DNA from: Acidobacteriaceae bacterium
GTDB taxonomy: Bacteria; Acidobacteriota; Terriglobia; Terriglobales; Acidobacteriaceae
Direction: 5' to 3'
NCBI GenBank assembly: GCA_903642225.1
Contig: CAHJWI010000034.1
Location: 1 to 49,788, forward strand
Length of the DNA: 49,788 nt
Shown here: positions 28,423 through 38,831 of the stretch, piece by piece
How the letters are laid out: every line of letters starts with the position of its first letter
Position numbering within the stretch: the first letter of the stretch is position 1
Program-made: the position numbers and the translations under genes
The notes under the pieces: model-generated
Seen by the model: only the letters and a program-made list of their open reading frames with translations
The model's database searches: none
Told to the model about the DNA's origin: nothing

Positions 28423-28780
28423 TCAGATCCTCTCCACCACAACAGCCGTCCCATACGCCAGCACTTCCGTCACACCGGGCATTAGCTCGTTGGCGTCGTA
28501 ACGGAAGCTTACGACTGCATTCGCATCGTGCTCCGCCGCATGTTGAGCCATGCGCAGGAAAGCGTCCTCACGCGTCTTTTCGCACAAGCTCGTATACAGC
28601 GTGATGTCTCCGCCCACAAGCGTCTGCAGGCTTGCACCAATGCTGCCGAACACGGAGCGGGACCGCACCACGATGCCCCGCACGATGCCGAGCGAGCGCA
28701 CAATGCGCAGCCCAGGCAATTCCAACGCTGTGGTAACCATCGCCGGATCAATGGGCGATCGTGACTGCGGTTCCGCAACA

Positions 28781-28788
<8 letters not shown>
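28423..28788 (-). CDS. YbjQ/UPF0145 family protein
   Basis: The 121-residue protein contains the family core [55 protein letters not shown] and the final [10 protein letters not shown]. Family members form homopentamers; their function is not settled. Its ATG at 28788 overlaps the end of pgi by eight bases (ATGGGTAG), so its translation is coupled to pgi. Confidence 0.92.
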
Positions 28789-30427
<1,639 letters not shown>

Positions 30428-30609
30428 GTGCGTGTCCTCTTTCTTCGCTCCGGCGCTCACGCCGTCGTTAAACCACTTACAAAGCTGTGCGCTGAGTGCT
30501 GACGCGCGTGTGCCTACAATACAGCCGTAAGATGCCGCGTCGGTAAACAATGACACACTCCGTTTACAGCCTGCCCATGAAGCCGTAGCTGCCGCTGCAT
30601 CCAAAGCAC

Positions 30610-31779
30610 ATGGACCAAGAACTTACCCAAGGCATGGACCGCACGGAAGCGGGCCGCATCTTCACAGCGTTTCTTGCTGGCCTGCCCCGCGGTGTGCAAA
30701 CCCGCATACACATCCTGACCGACGCCGACGCAGACGGCCTGCCCGCCGCAGCGCTGCTTCTGCGGTCGTTGAACGCAGCCGGCTATGCGAACGTCACAAC
30801 TGAGCCCCGCCGCAAGTTCGAAAATGCATGGATGCCGGAGGTCCACGCGCGCCTTGCCGCCCTGAAGCCGGAGGCGCTGCTGCTCGTCGACCTGGGCGCA
30901 CGGCCAGACCCTGTGCTGCCAGGCGTGCCCACTCTGCTGGTGGACCATCATGCGCCGTTCGGCACGCCACCGGGGGCCGTTCTGTTGACCAGCTACGGCA
31001 CAGAGCCGACTGCGACAAGCGGCCTGCTGGCGTTGTGGTGTGCGCAGAGCATCGCTCCTCAGCTGGCGCATGACCTGCAGTGGCTGGCCGGCATCTCGCT
31101 GCTGAGCGATCTTGGCGACAAGGCACCCTTTGCCGAACTTGCGGAAAGCAAGGAGCGCTTCGGCACCACTGCCCTCAAGGACCTCACCGTCCTGTTGAAC
31201 GCACCGCGCCGCAGCGCCGTTGGGGACGCCTCCGTCGCGCTCGATCTGCTCTTGCGTGCCGACACTCCAAAGCAGGTCATGAAGTCGACTGACCCAGCGC
31301 TTGAATCGCTGCGCGCCGCCAGAACCGAGGTAAGTGCGGCTCTTGCCGCTGCCAGAAAGACGGCACCGAAGTTTAGCACAAAGTGGAAGAAAGAGCTGGG
31401 CGCAGACATGGCCATGGTCCGCTTGCACACAGCATGCCAGGTGCATCCCCTCATCGCGCAGATCTGGCGATCGCAGTTGAAGAAGGCCGTCATCTTTGGC
31501 GTCAACACCGGCTTTCGTCCCGGCTACGTCCACTTTTCCGGACGTGCACCTTCTGGTATAAACCTGCTCCACTTTCTCCGCGCCCACACTCCAACAGGCG
31601 CAGATGGGACCTTTGGCGGAGGCCACGACCAGGCCAGTGGCGGAGCCCTGCCAACGCCTGTCTGGAACCAGTTCGCACGTGACATGGGGTTTGGACCGGA
31701 GATGCAGGTAGTGGCAGCCGAAGCTTCACAAGGGGAGTTTCCCTTAACCCCGGGAACCACGCAGATGCCGCAAGCATAA
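30610..31779 (+). CDS. DHH-superfamily phosphoesterase (RecJ/NrnA-like)
   Basis: The 389-residue protein has [17 protein letters not shown] (about residues 34-50, metal-binding Asp), [19 protein letters not shown] (about D113-H115) and a C-terminal [10 protein letters not shown], giving both the DHH and DHHA1 domains. The family removes terminal nucleotides from nucleic acids or cleaves small cyclic and oligonucleotides; the exact substrate is not predictable here. The ATG at 30610 has a weak ribosome binding site; an in-frame ATG at 30634 is an alternative. It diverges from pgi and converges on the helicase. Confidence 0.85.
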   Translation: MDQELTQGMDRTEAGRIFTAFLAGLPRGVQTRIHILTDADADGLPAAALLLRSLNAAGYANVTTEPRRKFENAWMPEVHARLAALKPEALLLVDLGARPDPVLPGVPTLLVDHHAPFGTPPGAVLLTSYGTEPTATSGLLALWCAQSIAPQLAHDLQWLAGISLLSDLGDKAPFAELAESKERFGTTALKDLTVLLNAPRRSAVGDASVALDLLLRADTPKQVMKSTDPALESLRAARTEVSAALAAARKTAPKFSTKWKKELGADMAMVRLHTACQVHPLIAQIWRSQLKKAVIFGVNTGFRPGYVHFSGRAPSGINLLHFLRAHTPTGADGTFGGGHDQASGGALPTPVWNQFARDMGFGPEMQVVAAEASQGEFPLTPGTTQMPQA

Positions 31780-31833
31780 GCTGTTGCGGCTGAACTTTCC
31801 GGCATGCAACGCACTGTCTCAAACGCCAGAAAC

Positions 31834-31866
31834 AGCAAAGCCCCGGACATCTACCGGGGCTTCGCT
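31834..31866. terminator. Bidirectional terminator between DHH and helicase genes
   Basis: AGCAAAGCCCCGG (31834-31846) pairs with CCGGGGCTTCGCT (31854-31866), a stem of about 13 bp with one wobble and a 7-base loop. It lies between the convergent stops of the DHH gene and the helicase gene (8 bases before the latter), so it can serve both. Confidence 0.75.
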
Positions 31867-31874
31867 GATTGAAC

Positions 31875-33554
31875 TTAGTAGCGCCGGCGTCCGCCGCCAC
31901 CACCGTTGCCGCTTCCGCTGCTGCGGCCACCACCGCCGCTACCGCTCCGGCGCTGGAACGGCCGACCCGTGTTTGGGCGGCTCGGTGCCGCGTTGCTGGT
32001 GTCATCACCACCGCCGGTTTTCCAGCTGCGGGTTTCCATTTGCATCAGGTCAGTCGCCTTGCCCGTGTCAATTGGCGCATTGCGCTCCTCCTTGGCCAGG
32101 TTCTTGTCCGTCACCTGCCAGTCGAAGCTCATCTTGAGTTCGCGCTCCATGCGACGCGCGTCTGACTTCTCCTGTGGCATCACAAAGGTTGTCGCGATGC
32201 CTGATTTGCCGTTGCGCCCGGTCCGGCCAATGCGGTGGACGAAGTCTTCGCTTGTGCCCGGCAGATCATAGTTCACTACGTTCGCAATGTGCGAGATATC
32301 GATGCCGCGTGCAGCCACATCCGTCGCCACCAGTATCCGGCTCTTGCCCGTAGCAAACGCCTTCAGTGCCGCTGTCCGCTGACCCTGCGAACGGTCTCCG
32401 TGAATCACGGACGACTCATGACCGAACTTCTCCAGCTTTTTGGCAACGCGGTCCGCGCCATGCTTAGTCCGGCTGAACACGAGGTACGTGCCTTCACCCT
32501 CACCCAGCATTTTGTTCAGCAACGACAGCTTCTGGTCCTGCATCACCATGTAGGCGCGCAACTCAACGTGCTCGTTGGGCTTTGAGGTCGTGCCGATCTC
32601 GATCCGCACCGGCTTGTGAACGTAGTCCTTCACAATTTCCGTGATGTTGGCATCCAGCGTGGCGGAGTAGCACATCGTCTGGCGATCCTTCGGCAGCGCG
32701 CCCACGATGCGGCGAATGGCCGGCAAAAAGCCCATGTCCAGCATGCGGTCCACTTCGTCCAGCACGAGCATTTCCACGTGACCCAGCGAGACTTCGCGGC
32801 GCTTTAGATAGTCCTCCAGCCGACCGGGTGTCGCCACCACAAGGCGCGGTCCCCGGCGCAGAGCCTCAAGCTGAGAGTGCTCTGAGAGGCCGCCGCACAC
32901 CAGCACGGAATCATGCTTGGCTTGCGGAACAATCTTGCTGTACGCCTCCAGCACCTGCATGGCCAGCTCGCGCGTGGGCAGCAAAATAAGCGCACGAATG
33001 GGCGAGTTGCTGCGCGGCTGGCGTTGCGGAGCACGGCTTCCCTGCCGTCCCTGCTGCTGCGGCACCTGCTTGGGCTGCTCCGCCAGCGGGTGCCGGTCCA
33101 TCGTCTCGATCATCGGAATCAGGAAAGAGAGCGTCTTTCCAGTGCCGGTTGCAGCCGTCGCCAGAACGTCGTGGCCTGCAAGCGCCGGCGGAATCGCCTT
33201 TGCCTGGACAGGCGTGGGTGTAACGAACTTTGCCGCGTGCAAACGGTCCTTCAACTTATCTGACAAGTCGAAATCGTCAAACGTGACGTCGTCGACCAGG
33301 CTTGCAGGCGCGGCGGCCTGGGGCGTCGGCGCAGCGTCGCTGTGCGTTGGTTCGGTGTGCTTAACTTCGGGTGCGGCCTTTGCGCGCTTCTTGGGTTGGT
33401 TTGCCGGTACTTCTTCGTTCAAAACTGCAGAATTGCTGGAATTCAAGAGAATCTTTCTTCTGTCTGCGGCGGCGCGCTCGTATGCGGCCTGCCTGCCAAG
33501 GTCTGCCTGGTTGCAGCGATGCGCGAGTGCTCCCTTGGCGTTGGAGCGCGGCAT
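31875..33554 (-). CDS. DEAD-box family ATP-dependent RNA helicase
   Basis: The product is up to 559 residues. Visible are the Q motif (DVTFDDFDLSDKL, then TPTPVQAKAIP), ATAATGTGKT (motif I), LLPTRELAMQV (Ia), VLDEVDRMLDMGF (motif II, DEVD instead of DEAD), YSAT (III), STIHGDRSQGQR-like ESSVIHGDRSQGQR, VATDVAARGIDI and HRIGRTGR (VI). The C-terminal tail is Arg/Gly/Ser-rich, as in RNA-binding tails, and a Gln/Arg-rich low-complexity stretch interrupts the region after motif I. The start is uncertain: ATG 33554 has no ribosome binding site, while a TTG at 33446 has GAAAGA upstream and removes 36 residues. A promoter-like element lies at 33771-33779. Confidence 0.93.
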   Translation of the reverse strand: MPRSNAKGALAHRCNQADLGRQAAYERAAADRRKILLNSSNSAVLNEEVPANQPKKRAKAAPEVKHTEPTHSDAAPTPQAAAPASLVDDVTFDDFDLSDKLKDRLHAAKFVTPTPVQAKAIPPALAGHDVLATAATGTGKTLSFLIPMIETMDRHPLAEQPKQVPQQQGRQGSRAPQRQPRSNSPIRALILLPTRELAMQVLEAYSKIVPQAKHDSVLVCGGLSEHSQLEALRRGPRLVVATPGRLEDYLKRREVSLGHVEMLVLDEVDRMLDMGFLPAIRRIVGALPKDRQTMCYSATLDANITEIVKDYVHKPVRIEIGTTSKPNEHVELRAYMVMQDQKLSLLNKMLGEGEGTYLVFSRTKHGADRVAKKLEKFGHESSVIHGDRSQGQRTAALKAFATGKSRILVATDVAARGIDISHIANVVNYDLPGTSEDFVHRIGRTGRNGKSGIATTFVMPQEKSDARRMERELKMSFDWQVTDKNLAKEERNAPIDTGKATDLMQMETRSWKTGGGDDTSNAAPSRPNTGRPFQRRSGSGGGGRSSGSGNGGGGGRRRY

Positions 33555-33770
33555 CTGGATTCGTTTGGTTCAGCTAGCCCACAGGGGGCACGCTGCTGCG
33601 TGGCGAGGTCTTGCATCAAGACCAGTCGAGCCAGAGCAACCTGCGCTTCCTCTCATTTGTTCGAGGATGGCATGTAGCGAAGGGGATACTCCATTGCGGT
33701 CTCTGGCCAACCCCAATCCATACCGGGTCGTTCCCACAACGAAGAGCAGCAAAACTTCACCACTGAAAGA

Positions 33771-33779
33771 AGTATAACA
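33771..33779 (-). promoter_or_regulatory. Extended -10 promoter element upstream of the helicase
   Basis: The minus strand reads TGTTATACT, an extended -10 (TGnTATACT). A TTGACA a further 7 bases up is too close to act as its -35. If used, the helicase mRNA has a leader of about 200 bases (or 310 with the TTG start), reminiscent of long cold-inducible leaders of RNA helicases. The 33555-33770 stretch contains no gene. Confidence 0.4.
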
Positions 33780-33847
33780 GCCCTGTCAAGCAGCACACCT
33801 CGAACGTAAAAGTGAAGAGGTGCACTGCCGCATCGTCACCATCCTTG

Positions 33848-35401
33848 CTACTGGCTCAGGAACTTGTCGGCCGTACGCAGTGAAAGGGCCATGATCGTGG
33901 GCGCTGGATTCGCGGCCAGCGACGTCGGGAAGACCGAGTTGTCGGCCACCCACAGGTTCGATACATCCCAACTCTTTCCCCATGGGTTCAGCACTGACTC
34001 TGCCGGATCGGTCCCCATACGACAGGTTCCCACCGTATGCGCCGTGCGCTGCGAGCTCCACAAATCCTTACCGCCTGCAGCCATCAAAATGCGCCGCATA
34101 TTGTTCTCTGCGTGATCGCTCATCCTGTATTCATTGTCGCTCAATGAGAACGTGATGAGCGGCTTCGGCAGGCCATGCTGGTCCACTTCGTCCGACAGCG
34201 TCACCCGGTTGTCGGCGTCCGGCAGTGTGTCACCGTTCATACCGATGCCAACAACGTTGTTGTACTTCAGCAGGTAATCGGTCAATGCCTGGCCCACCAG
34301 GTTCCGCCCCGCCACCACCTGCTCCGCCCAGCCCGCCGGCAAAATTCCATAGCTCTGCAGCACGTACCCACCGGCATAGTCGGCGTTCTTTGCACGCATA
34401 AAGTCTTCCGTAATCAGCGGCGTTGGATACCCCTTGTACGGTCGCGTGTCCGCACGTACGGTCGCCCATACCTGCGTTGAGATATGCGCCATGAAGTTGC
34501 GGCCAACCTGGTCCGACGAGTTCGCAATGCCCCAGTGAAGCAGCTGCCGCGGCGTCTCCACACCGCCCGCACACAGAAAGACGGTCGCGCAACGCTGCCG
34601 CTGTTCGGCACCGTGCTTGTCCGTGTACAACACGGCAGTAATTGCGCCTGTGCTGTCCTGCTCCACACCGTGCACATAGCTTTGCTCGCGGATCTCCGCA
34701 CCCAACCGCAACGCCGCTGGCAGGTAAGTCACGTCCATGGTCGCCTTGGCACCGTTGCGGCAGCCCTGGTGGCAGTAGCCCCGATTGATACACCCGTTAC
34801 GCTGCCCGTACTCCGGCCGGAAATACGGCTGCGACGCTGCAGCAATGGGCGCATGCGACACGCGTATGCCCATCGCCTCAGCCCCGATCGCCATGTACAC
34901 CGCAGACGTGTTCAGCGGCAGGGGCGGCAGCGGATAGGTGCGTCCCGGGTCCCACGGATACGTTGCAGGACCAGACACACCCAAAAAGCTCTCGACCTCT
35001 TCAAAGTACGGCTTCATCTCGCTGTACGACACCGGCCAGTCCACCGCAACACCATCGTTGGACTTCAGCGCAAGGTCACGCGCATCCGGCCGCGGCGCGT
35101 ACGCCCCCCAGTGCAGCATGCTTCCGCCCACACCGCGTCCACTGTTGTTTGCACCAAATGCGGTTGGCGTCTTTCCCGCACTCAGCCGCTCGTCCGTCCA
35201 GTAAATGCTGGCGGCTACCTCATCCGTCGGAAACTCTGAGGAAGGATCTTGAAACCACTCCCCTGCTTCCAGCGCCGCCACACTGCGGCCCGCCTGCGCC
35301 AGTTTGAAAAGCAGTGGCGCGCCACCGGCACCTGTGCCGATGATGACGGCGTCCACTACATCGTCAGTCGCATAACGCTTCATCTCTGCGGGCTTCTTCA
35401 T
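33848..35401 (-). CDS. GMC family FAD-dependent oxidoreductase
   Basis: The 517-residue protein has the FAD-binding VDAVIIGTGAGGAPLLFKLA (about 16-35) and EAGEWFQ, NNSGRGVGGSMLHWGAY, FLCAGGVETPRQLLHWG and the C-terminal TCRMGTDPAESVLNPWG with WVADNSVFPTSLAANPAPTI, as in GMC alcohol/gluconate-type dehydrogenases. It overlaps its partner upstream by four bases (ATGA). The partner belongs to the gluconate 2-dehydrogenase subunit 3 family, so the two likely form a complex that oxidises a sugar or alcohol. No cytochrome c subunit gene is adjacent and no export signal is visible. Confidence 0.93.
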   Translation of the reverse strand: MKKPAEMKRYATDDVVDAVIIGTGAGGAPLLFKLAQAGRSVAALEAGEWFQDPSSEFPTDEVAASIYWTDERLSAGKTPTAFGANNSGRGVGGSMLHWGAYAPRPDARDLALKSNDGVAVDWPVSYSEMKPYFEEVESFLGVSGPATYPWDPGRTYPLPPLPLNTSAVYMAIGAEAMGIRVSHAPIAAASQPYFRPEYGQRNGCINRGYCHQGCRNGAKATMDVTYLPAALRLGAEIREQSYVHGVEQDSTGAITAVLYTDKHGAEQRQRCATVFLCAGGVETPRQLLHWGIANSSDQVGRNFMAHISTQVWATVRADTRPYKGYPTPLITEDFMRAKNADYAGGYVLQSYGILPAGWAEQVVAGRNLVGQALTDYLLKYNNVVGIGMNGDTLPDADNRVTLSDEVDQHGLPKPLITFSLSDNEYRMSDHAENNMRRILMAAGGKDLWSSQRTAHTVGTCRMGTDPAESVLNPWGKSWDVSNLWVADNSVFPTSLAANPAPTIMALSLRTADKFLSQ

Positions 35402-36141
35402 CGCGCACCGCCTTCGCTGCCGGCCGACGCTACTTCTGTCTGCCTGCCTGCTCCTGGATCGTCCTGCGATCCATCTCCCATGCTGCCACTCACCGCGGTT
35501 GCATCCGGTGCCGTCGCTATCTCTCCGCGTTCTCCGCCGTCGTTGTACTCAAACGGTGCTGCGGAGTTGGGGCCGATGCTCACCCATCCCTCGCCCGGCT
35601 CCACACCGCCCGTCATCCCATCAGCAAAGCCGTAATACTCCATCGCATACATGGCGTCCGGATGACTCACCCACGTGCGCACCACCTCTGTCTTCACCGT
35701 CTTCATCCACGTCGACAGCGGAAACTGCGCCGGACCATCCACATCTCCGTTCACCACGCACCGCAGATACGCCTCGCGCGCCGGCGGGGGCATTGCGATG
35801 AACGTCTTCATCGGCGTGTGCTGCAGCATGCCGAACAGGCTTCGCAGCCCCTGCCGATAAGCCTCACCATCAGCCGGCAGCGTCGCATACCTCCATCCGG
35901 CAGTCTTTCCACTCTGCAGCCGGCGGTCGATCGCATCCGCAATATCCACCGACGTACCCGCCGTGCCCTGTGGCAGAATCGCGTCCACAAGCTCTTGCAA
36001 TTGCGCAAACTCCTCGTCCGTTAAGAAACGGCTCGCACGCGGTTCTGGGTTCGCACGCTGTTCCAGCACGCGACGTGTTGCATCAGAGACGCGCTCGCGC
36101 ACATCGACATTTTGAAAAATCTTCAGTTCTGGTGTGGTCAT
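35398..36141 (-). CDS. Gluconate 2-dehydrogenase subunit 3 family protein
   Basis: The 247-residue product has the family core FLTDEEFAQLQELVDAILPQ (about 41-60) and later GFADGMTGGVEPGEGW, followed by an acidic/Gly/Ser-rich tail. The usual Tat signal is missing from MTTPELKIFQNVDVRERV. The ATG at 36141 sets the family N-terminus; a longer open frame to 36201 is unlikely. It is translationally coupled to the GMC oxidoreductase, and the pair is the expected subunit arrangement for a flavoprotein dehydrogenase with an unknown electron acceptor. Confidence 0.85.
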   Translation of the reverse strand: MTTPELKIFQNVDVRERVSDATRRVLEQRANPEPRASRFLTDEEFAQLQELVDAILPQGTAGTSVDIADAIDRRLQSGKTAGWRYATLPADGEAYRQGLRSLFGMLQHTPMKTFIAMPPPAREAYLRCVVNGDVDGPAQFPLSTWMKTVKTEVVRTWVSHPDAMYAMEYYGFADGMTGGVEPGEGWVSIGPNSAAPFEYNDGGERGEIATAPDATAVSGSMGDGSQDDPGAGRQTEVASAGSEGGAR

Positions 36142-36301
36142 CAGCGCATAGGACGCGCTTACCCTCGCATCGGCTTCATGGACGTCCAGCTCTACTCCCA
36201 TCCAGTTGACCCCTCTGGCAAGAAGCCGGCGTATTTCGATCCGGACAAACTCATCCTGTACACCCGGCGTGCAAAGCGCACCACTCCGGCATCACAGCCC
36301 C

Positions 36302-37063
36302 ATGCTTCCCTTCCGCGAACATGGCCCCGCAGATGCACCGGTCACCTTCCTTCTTCTTCACTTCTTCGGTGGATCGCATCGTGAGTGGGACGGCATCGTC
36401 GAGCGGCTCTCCCCTACCTACAGAACCCTCGCAGCCGACCTGCCGGGCTTTGGCGAAGCCAAGGCCCTGGAGGGCCTCAGCGTCCAGGCGCTTACAGACC
36501 GCATCCGCACGCTGCTCAGCTATCTCGCACCGGCGCCCGTCATTCTGGTAGGCCACAGCATGCCCGGCAAGGCAGCCATGGTGGTTGCAGCGGACCCCCC
36601 ACCAAACCTGCGCGGCGTCATTCTTGTTGCACCATCTCCCCTCGGCGGAGAACCTATGTCAAACCAGCAGCGCCAGAACCAGACCGTCGCCAACACCACC
36701 CGCGCCCACGCTGAGGCATTCACCACCCCCGGCTTCTACGGCAAGCCCGATCCCGCCCAATTTGAGCAGGCCGTTGAAGACGTCCTCGCTGCCAGCGACG
36801 AAGCCTTTCACGACTGGCCGCTGAATGGCACAAAGGAGGACTGGCGCGACCGCATTCAGGCCTTCCGCGTAAAAACAATTCTTGTTGTCGGAGCAGAGGA
36901 CAAGGCCGTCGCCCTTGAGCTGCAAAAGCGCGAAACCCTTCCTATGGTCACGGCGAGCGGCGGCCGCATGCACCTCCTGCCCAACGCCGCCCACCTCACG
37001 CCGTATCAGCAGCCGGCCGAGCTTGCCGCCATCTTTCACCAGTTCGCGCAAGAGGTGCTCTAA
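36302..37063 (+). CDS. Alpha/beta hydrolase
   Basis: The 253-residue protein has the hydrolase core: LLLHFFGGSHREWDG (oxyanion region), nucleophile elbow VGHSMPGKAAM (Ser about 95) with a Pro after Met where GHSMGG is usual, VVGAEDKAVA (acid) and NAAHLTPYQQPAELA (His near residue 233). The ATG at 36302 starts MLPFREHGPADAPV; an upstream open frame lacks family character. The substrate is unknown. It is divergent from the gluconate-dehydrogenase-type pair with 160 bases between. Confidence 0.9.
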   Translation: MLPFREHGPADAPVTFLLLHFFGGSHREWDGIVERLSPTYRTLAADLPGFGEAKALEGLSVQALTDRIRTLLSYLAPAPVILVGHSMPGKAAMVVAADPPPNLRGVILVAPSPLGGEPMSNQQRQNQTVANTTRAHAEAFTTPGFYGKPDPAQFEQAVEDVLAASDEAFHDWPLNGTKEDWRDRIQAFRVKTILVVGAEDKAVALELQKRETLPMVTASGGRMHLLPNAAHLTPYQQPAELAAIFHQFAQEVL

Positions 37064-37123
37064 ACTCCTGCGCTACTCTGAAGGCACGCAACGCGACCGG
37101 CTCACACGCCGGCAGGAGACTTC

Positions 37124-38809
37124 GTGGCAGCAGCACCCATCCCTAGCCCACAACCTGCCTTCCGCCGTCTGCGCTCCGCCGCCACCAGCAATGCACTTTT
37201 CTTTCTCGGTGCTGCCCTGGTTCTCTTTCTCGTTATCCTGCGGCGCACCCACGGCCACTTCAGCTATTGTCTCGACGATCCGTATATCCACCTTGCCCTT
37301 GCAGAACGGCTGCGGCACGGCCTGTACGGCATCAACGCCGGTGAGCCGGCAAGCCCTTCCTCCAGCATCGTTTGGCCACTGCTCCTTGTACCTTTCGCAG
37401 GCATGCCACTTCTGCCCTGGATGCCTCTGCTTCTCAATATTCTTTGCGGTACGGCAACTGCATGGCTACTGGGCCGCTTCGTCGAACGCTTTTTCACCCC
37501 CGGCCCACGCGCCATCGCGCTCGGCCTTCTGCTCGTGGTCGCACTTAACCTGCTCGGCATCGCATACACCGGCCTGGAGCACCCGCTACAGGTTCTGCTC
37601 TGCGTTGCGTCCGCGTTCGCCATACTCGCCGTGCTCACGCCAGAGCCCATCCCTGCGTGGTCCATCGCCGCCGCCGTGCTCCTGCCGTCCGTTCGCTATG
37701 AAGGTGTGCTCATCACCTTCGTGGTCGCCGTCGCTCTTTGGGCCGCCCATCGCAAGCAACTCGCGTCCGTCCTTCTGCCGCTCAGCCTCGCTCCCGCGGT
37801 TCTCTTCAGCCTGTACCTGCACCACCTCAGCCTGCCGTGGTTCCCACTCTCTGTTCTTGTTAAAAGCAGCTACAAGTTCCAGGACCACAGCAGCTTCCCT
37901 GTCCGCATCGCTCGCCTCATTGTCGAGACGTTGCTGGCGACGGTGAAAGACCCGGAGCGTGCGCCGCAACTCCTGCTCGTGGTCGCGCTGTGCTGGCTCG
38001 CTTGGCACACCTGTCACAGGCACAGTGCGTTCTTGGTGCTGGCCGCTACCGCCGTTGCAGGCACGGTGCAGGTCTTTCTCGGCCCCGTCGGTTGGTTCTA
38101 CCGCTACGAAATCTACTGCCTCGCGTTTACCCTTGTTGTTGCTATCGCAGCTGATGCACGCCTGCCATCCATCAACAGTGTTGCGAGACCTCTCCTCGGC
38201 GGCGACCCACCACCTGTCCCTGAACCGACGCAAACGCCAGATCTTCCGCGCGTTCCCGGCCTCCTCCTCGCTTCCGTCGGTGCCCTGGCCATGTTCTACG
38301 CACGGCCATTACTGGGTATTCCCCAGGCCGCACTCGGCATCTGGCAGGAGCAGGCCCAGCTTGGCCGTTTCGCCTCACGGTTCCACACGGGTCCCATCGC
38401 CGTGAACGACCTCGGCTGGATCAGCTATCTCCGCACACCTGATCACTACACGCTCGACCTTGTGGGCTTAGGCTCCTACGAGGCTTTCAAGATGAGGGAG
38501 CGTGACCGCACCCCCGCATGGCTTGACGCCATCACCCGCGAGCATGGCATCGGCCTCGTTATCATCTATCCGGAATGGTTCAGCAAAGGCATCCCAACTA
38601 CATGGACACCCATGGCCAAGCTGTGCGCCAACGATGTCGATCCCGCCCTCAGCGCCACCGCTCCTCGCGTCATGATCTACGCCACGCCCGTGGCCGACCA
38701 GCAGCGGCTGCTCGCTGAACTCGAGCGTTTCCGGCCCACCCTGCCGCTTGGCTCCGTCCTGCAGCTGCATCCGCCAGATTCAAACGAGAGGTGCGGCACC
38801 GCCCCTTAA
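37124..38809 (+). CDS. Integral membrane GT-C-type protein
   Basis: The GTG start at 37124 follows AGGAG with 5 bases spacing. The 561-residue protein has about ten hydrophobic segments and, in the first loop, the acidic pair SYCLDDPYIHLALAERLRHG (about D51-D52), the usual site of the DxD/DD motif of GT-C glycosyltransferases that use polyprenyl-phosphate sugars, and a soluble C-terminal portion from about residue 430. I cannot name the donor or acceptor. It follows the hydrolase gene after 60 bases. A plain multi-pass membrane protein is the alternative. Confidence 0.78.
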   Translation: MAAAPIPSPQPAFRRLRSAATSNALFFLGAALVLFLVILRRTHGHFSYCLDDPYIHLALAERLRHGLYGINAGEPASPSSSIVWPLLLVPFAGMPLLPWMPLLLNILCGTATAWLLGRFVERFFTPGPRAIALGLLLVVALNLLGIAYTGLEHPLQVLLCVASAFAILAVLTPEPIPAWSIAAAVLLPSVRYEGVLITFVVAVALWAAHRKQLASVLLPLSLAPAVLFSLYLHHLSLPWFPLSVLVKSSYKFQDHSSFPVRIARLIVETLLATVKDPERAPQLLLVVALCWLAWHTCHRHSAFLVLAATAVAGTVQVFLGPVGWFYRYEIYCLAFTLVVAIAADARLPSINSVARPLLGGDPPPVPEPTQTPDLPRVPGLLLASVGALAMFYARPLLGIPQAALGIWQEQAQLGRFASRFHTGPIAVNDLGWISYLRTPDHYTLDLVGLGSYEAFKMRERDRTPAWLDAITREHGIGLVIIYPEWFSKGIPTTWTPMAKLCANDVDPALSATAPRVMIYATPVADQQRLLAELERFRPTLPLGSVLQLHPPDSNERCGTAP

Positions 38810-38831
38810 ACGTCAAAGGCTGCCAGCGCGC

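Noticed and set aside
33784..33789. TTGACA as a -35 for the helicase promoter
   Set aside because: It is only 7 bases from the -10, far too close for sigma-70 spacing.
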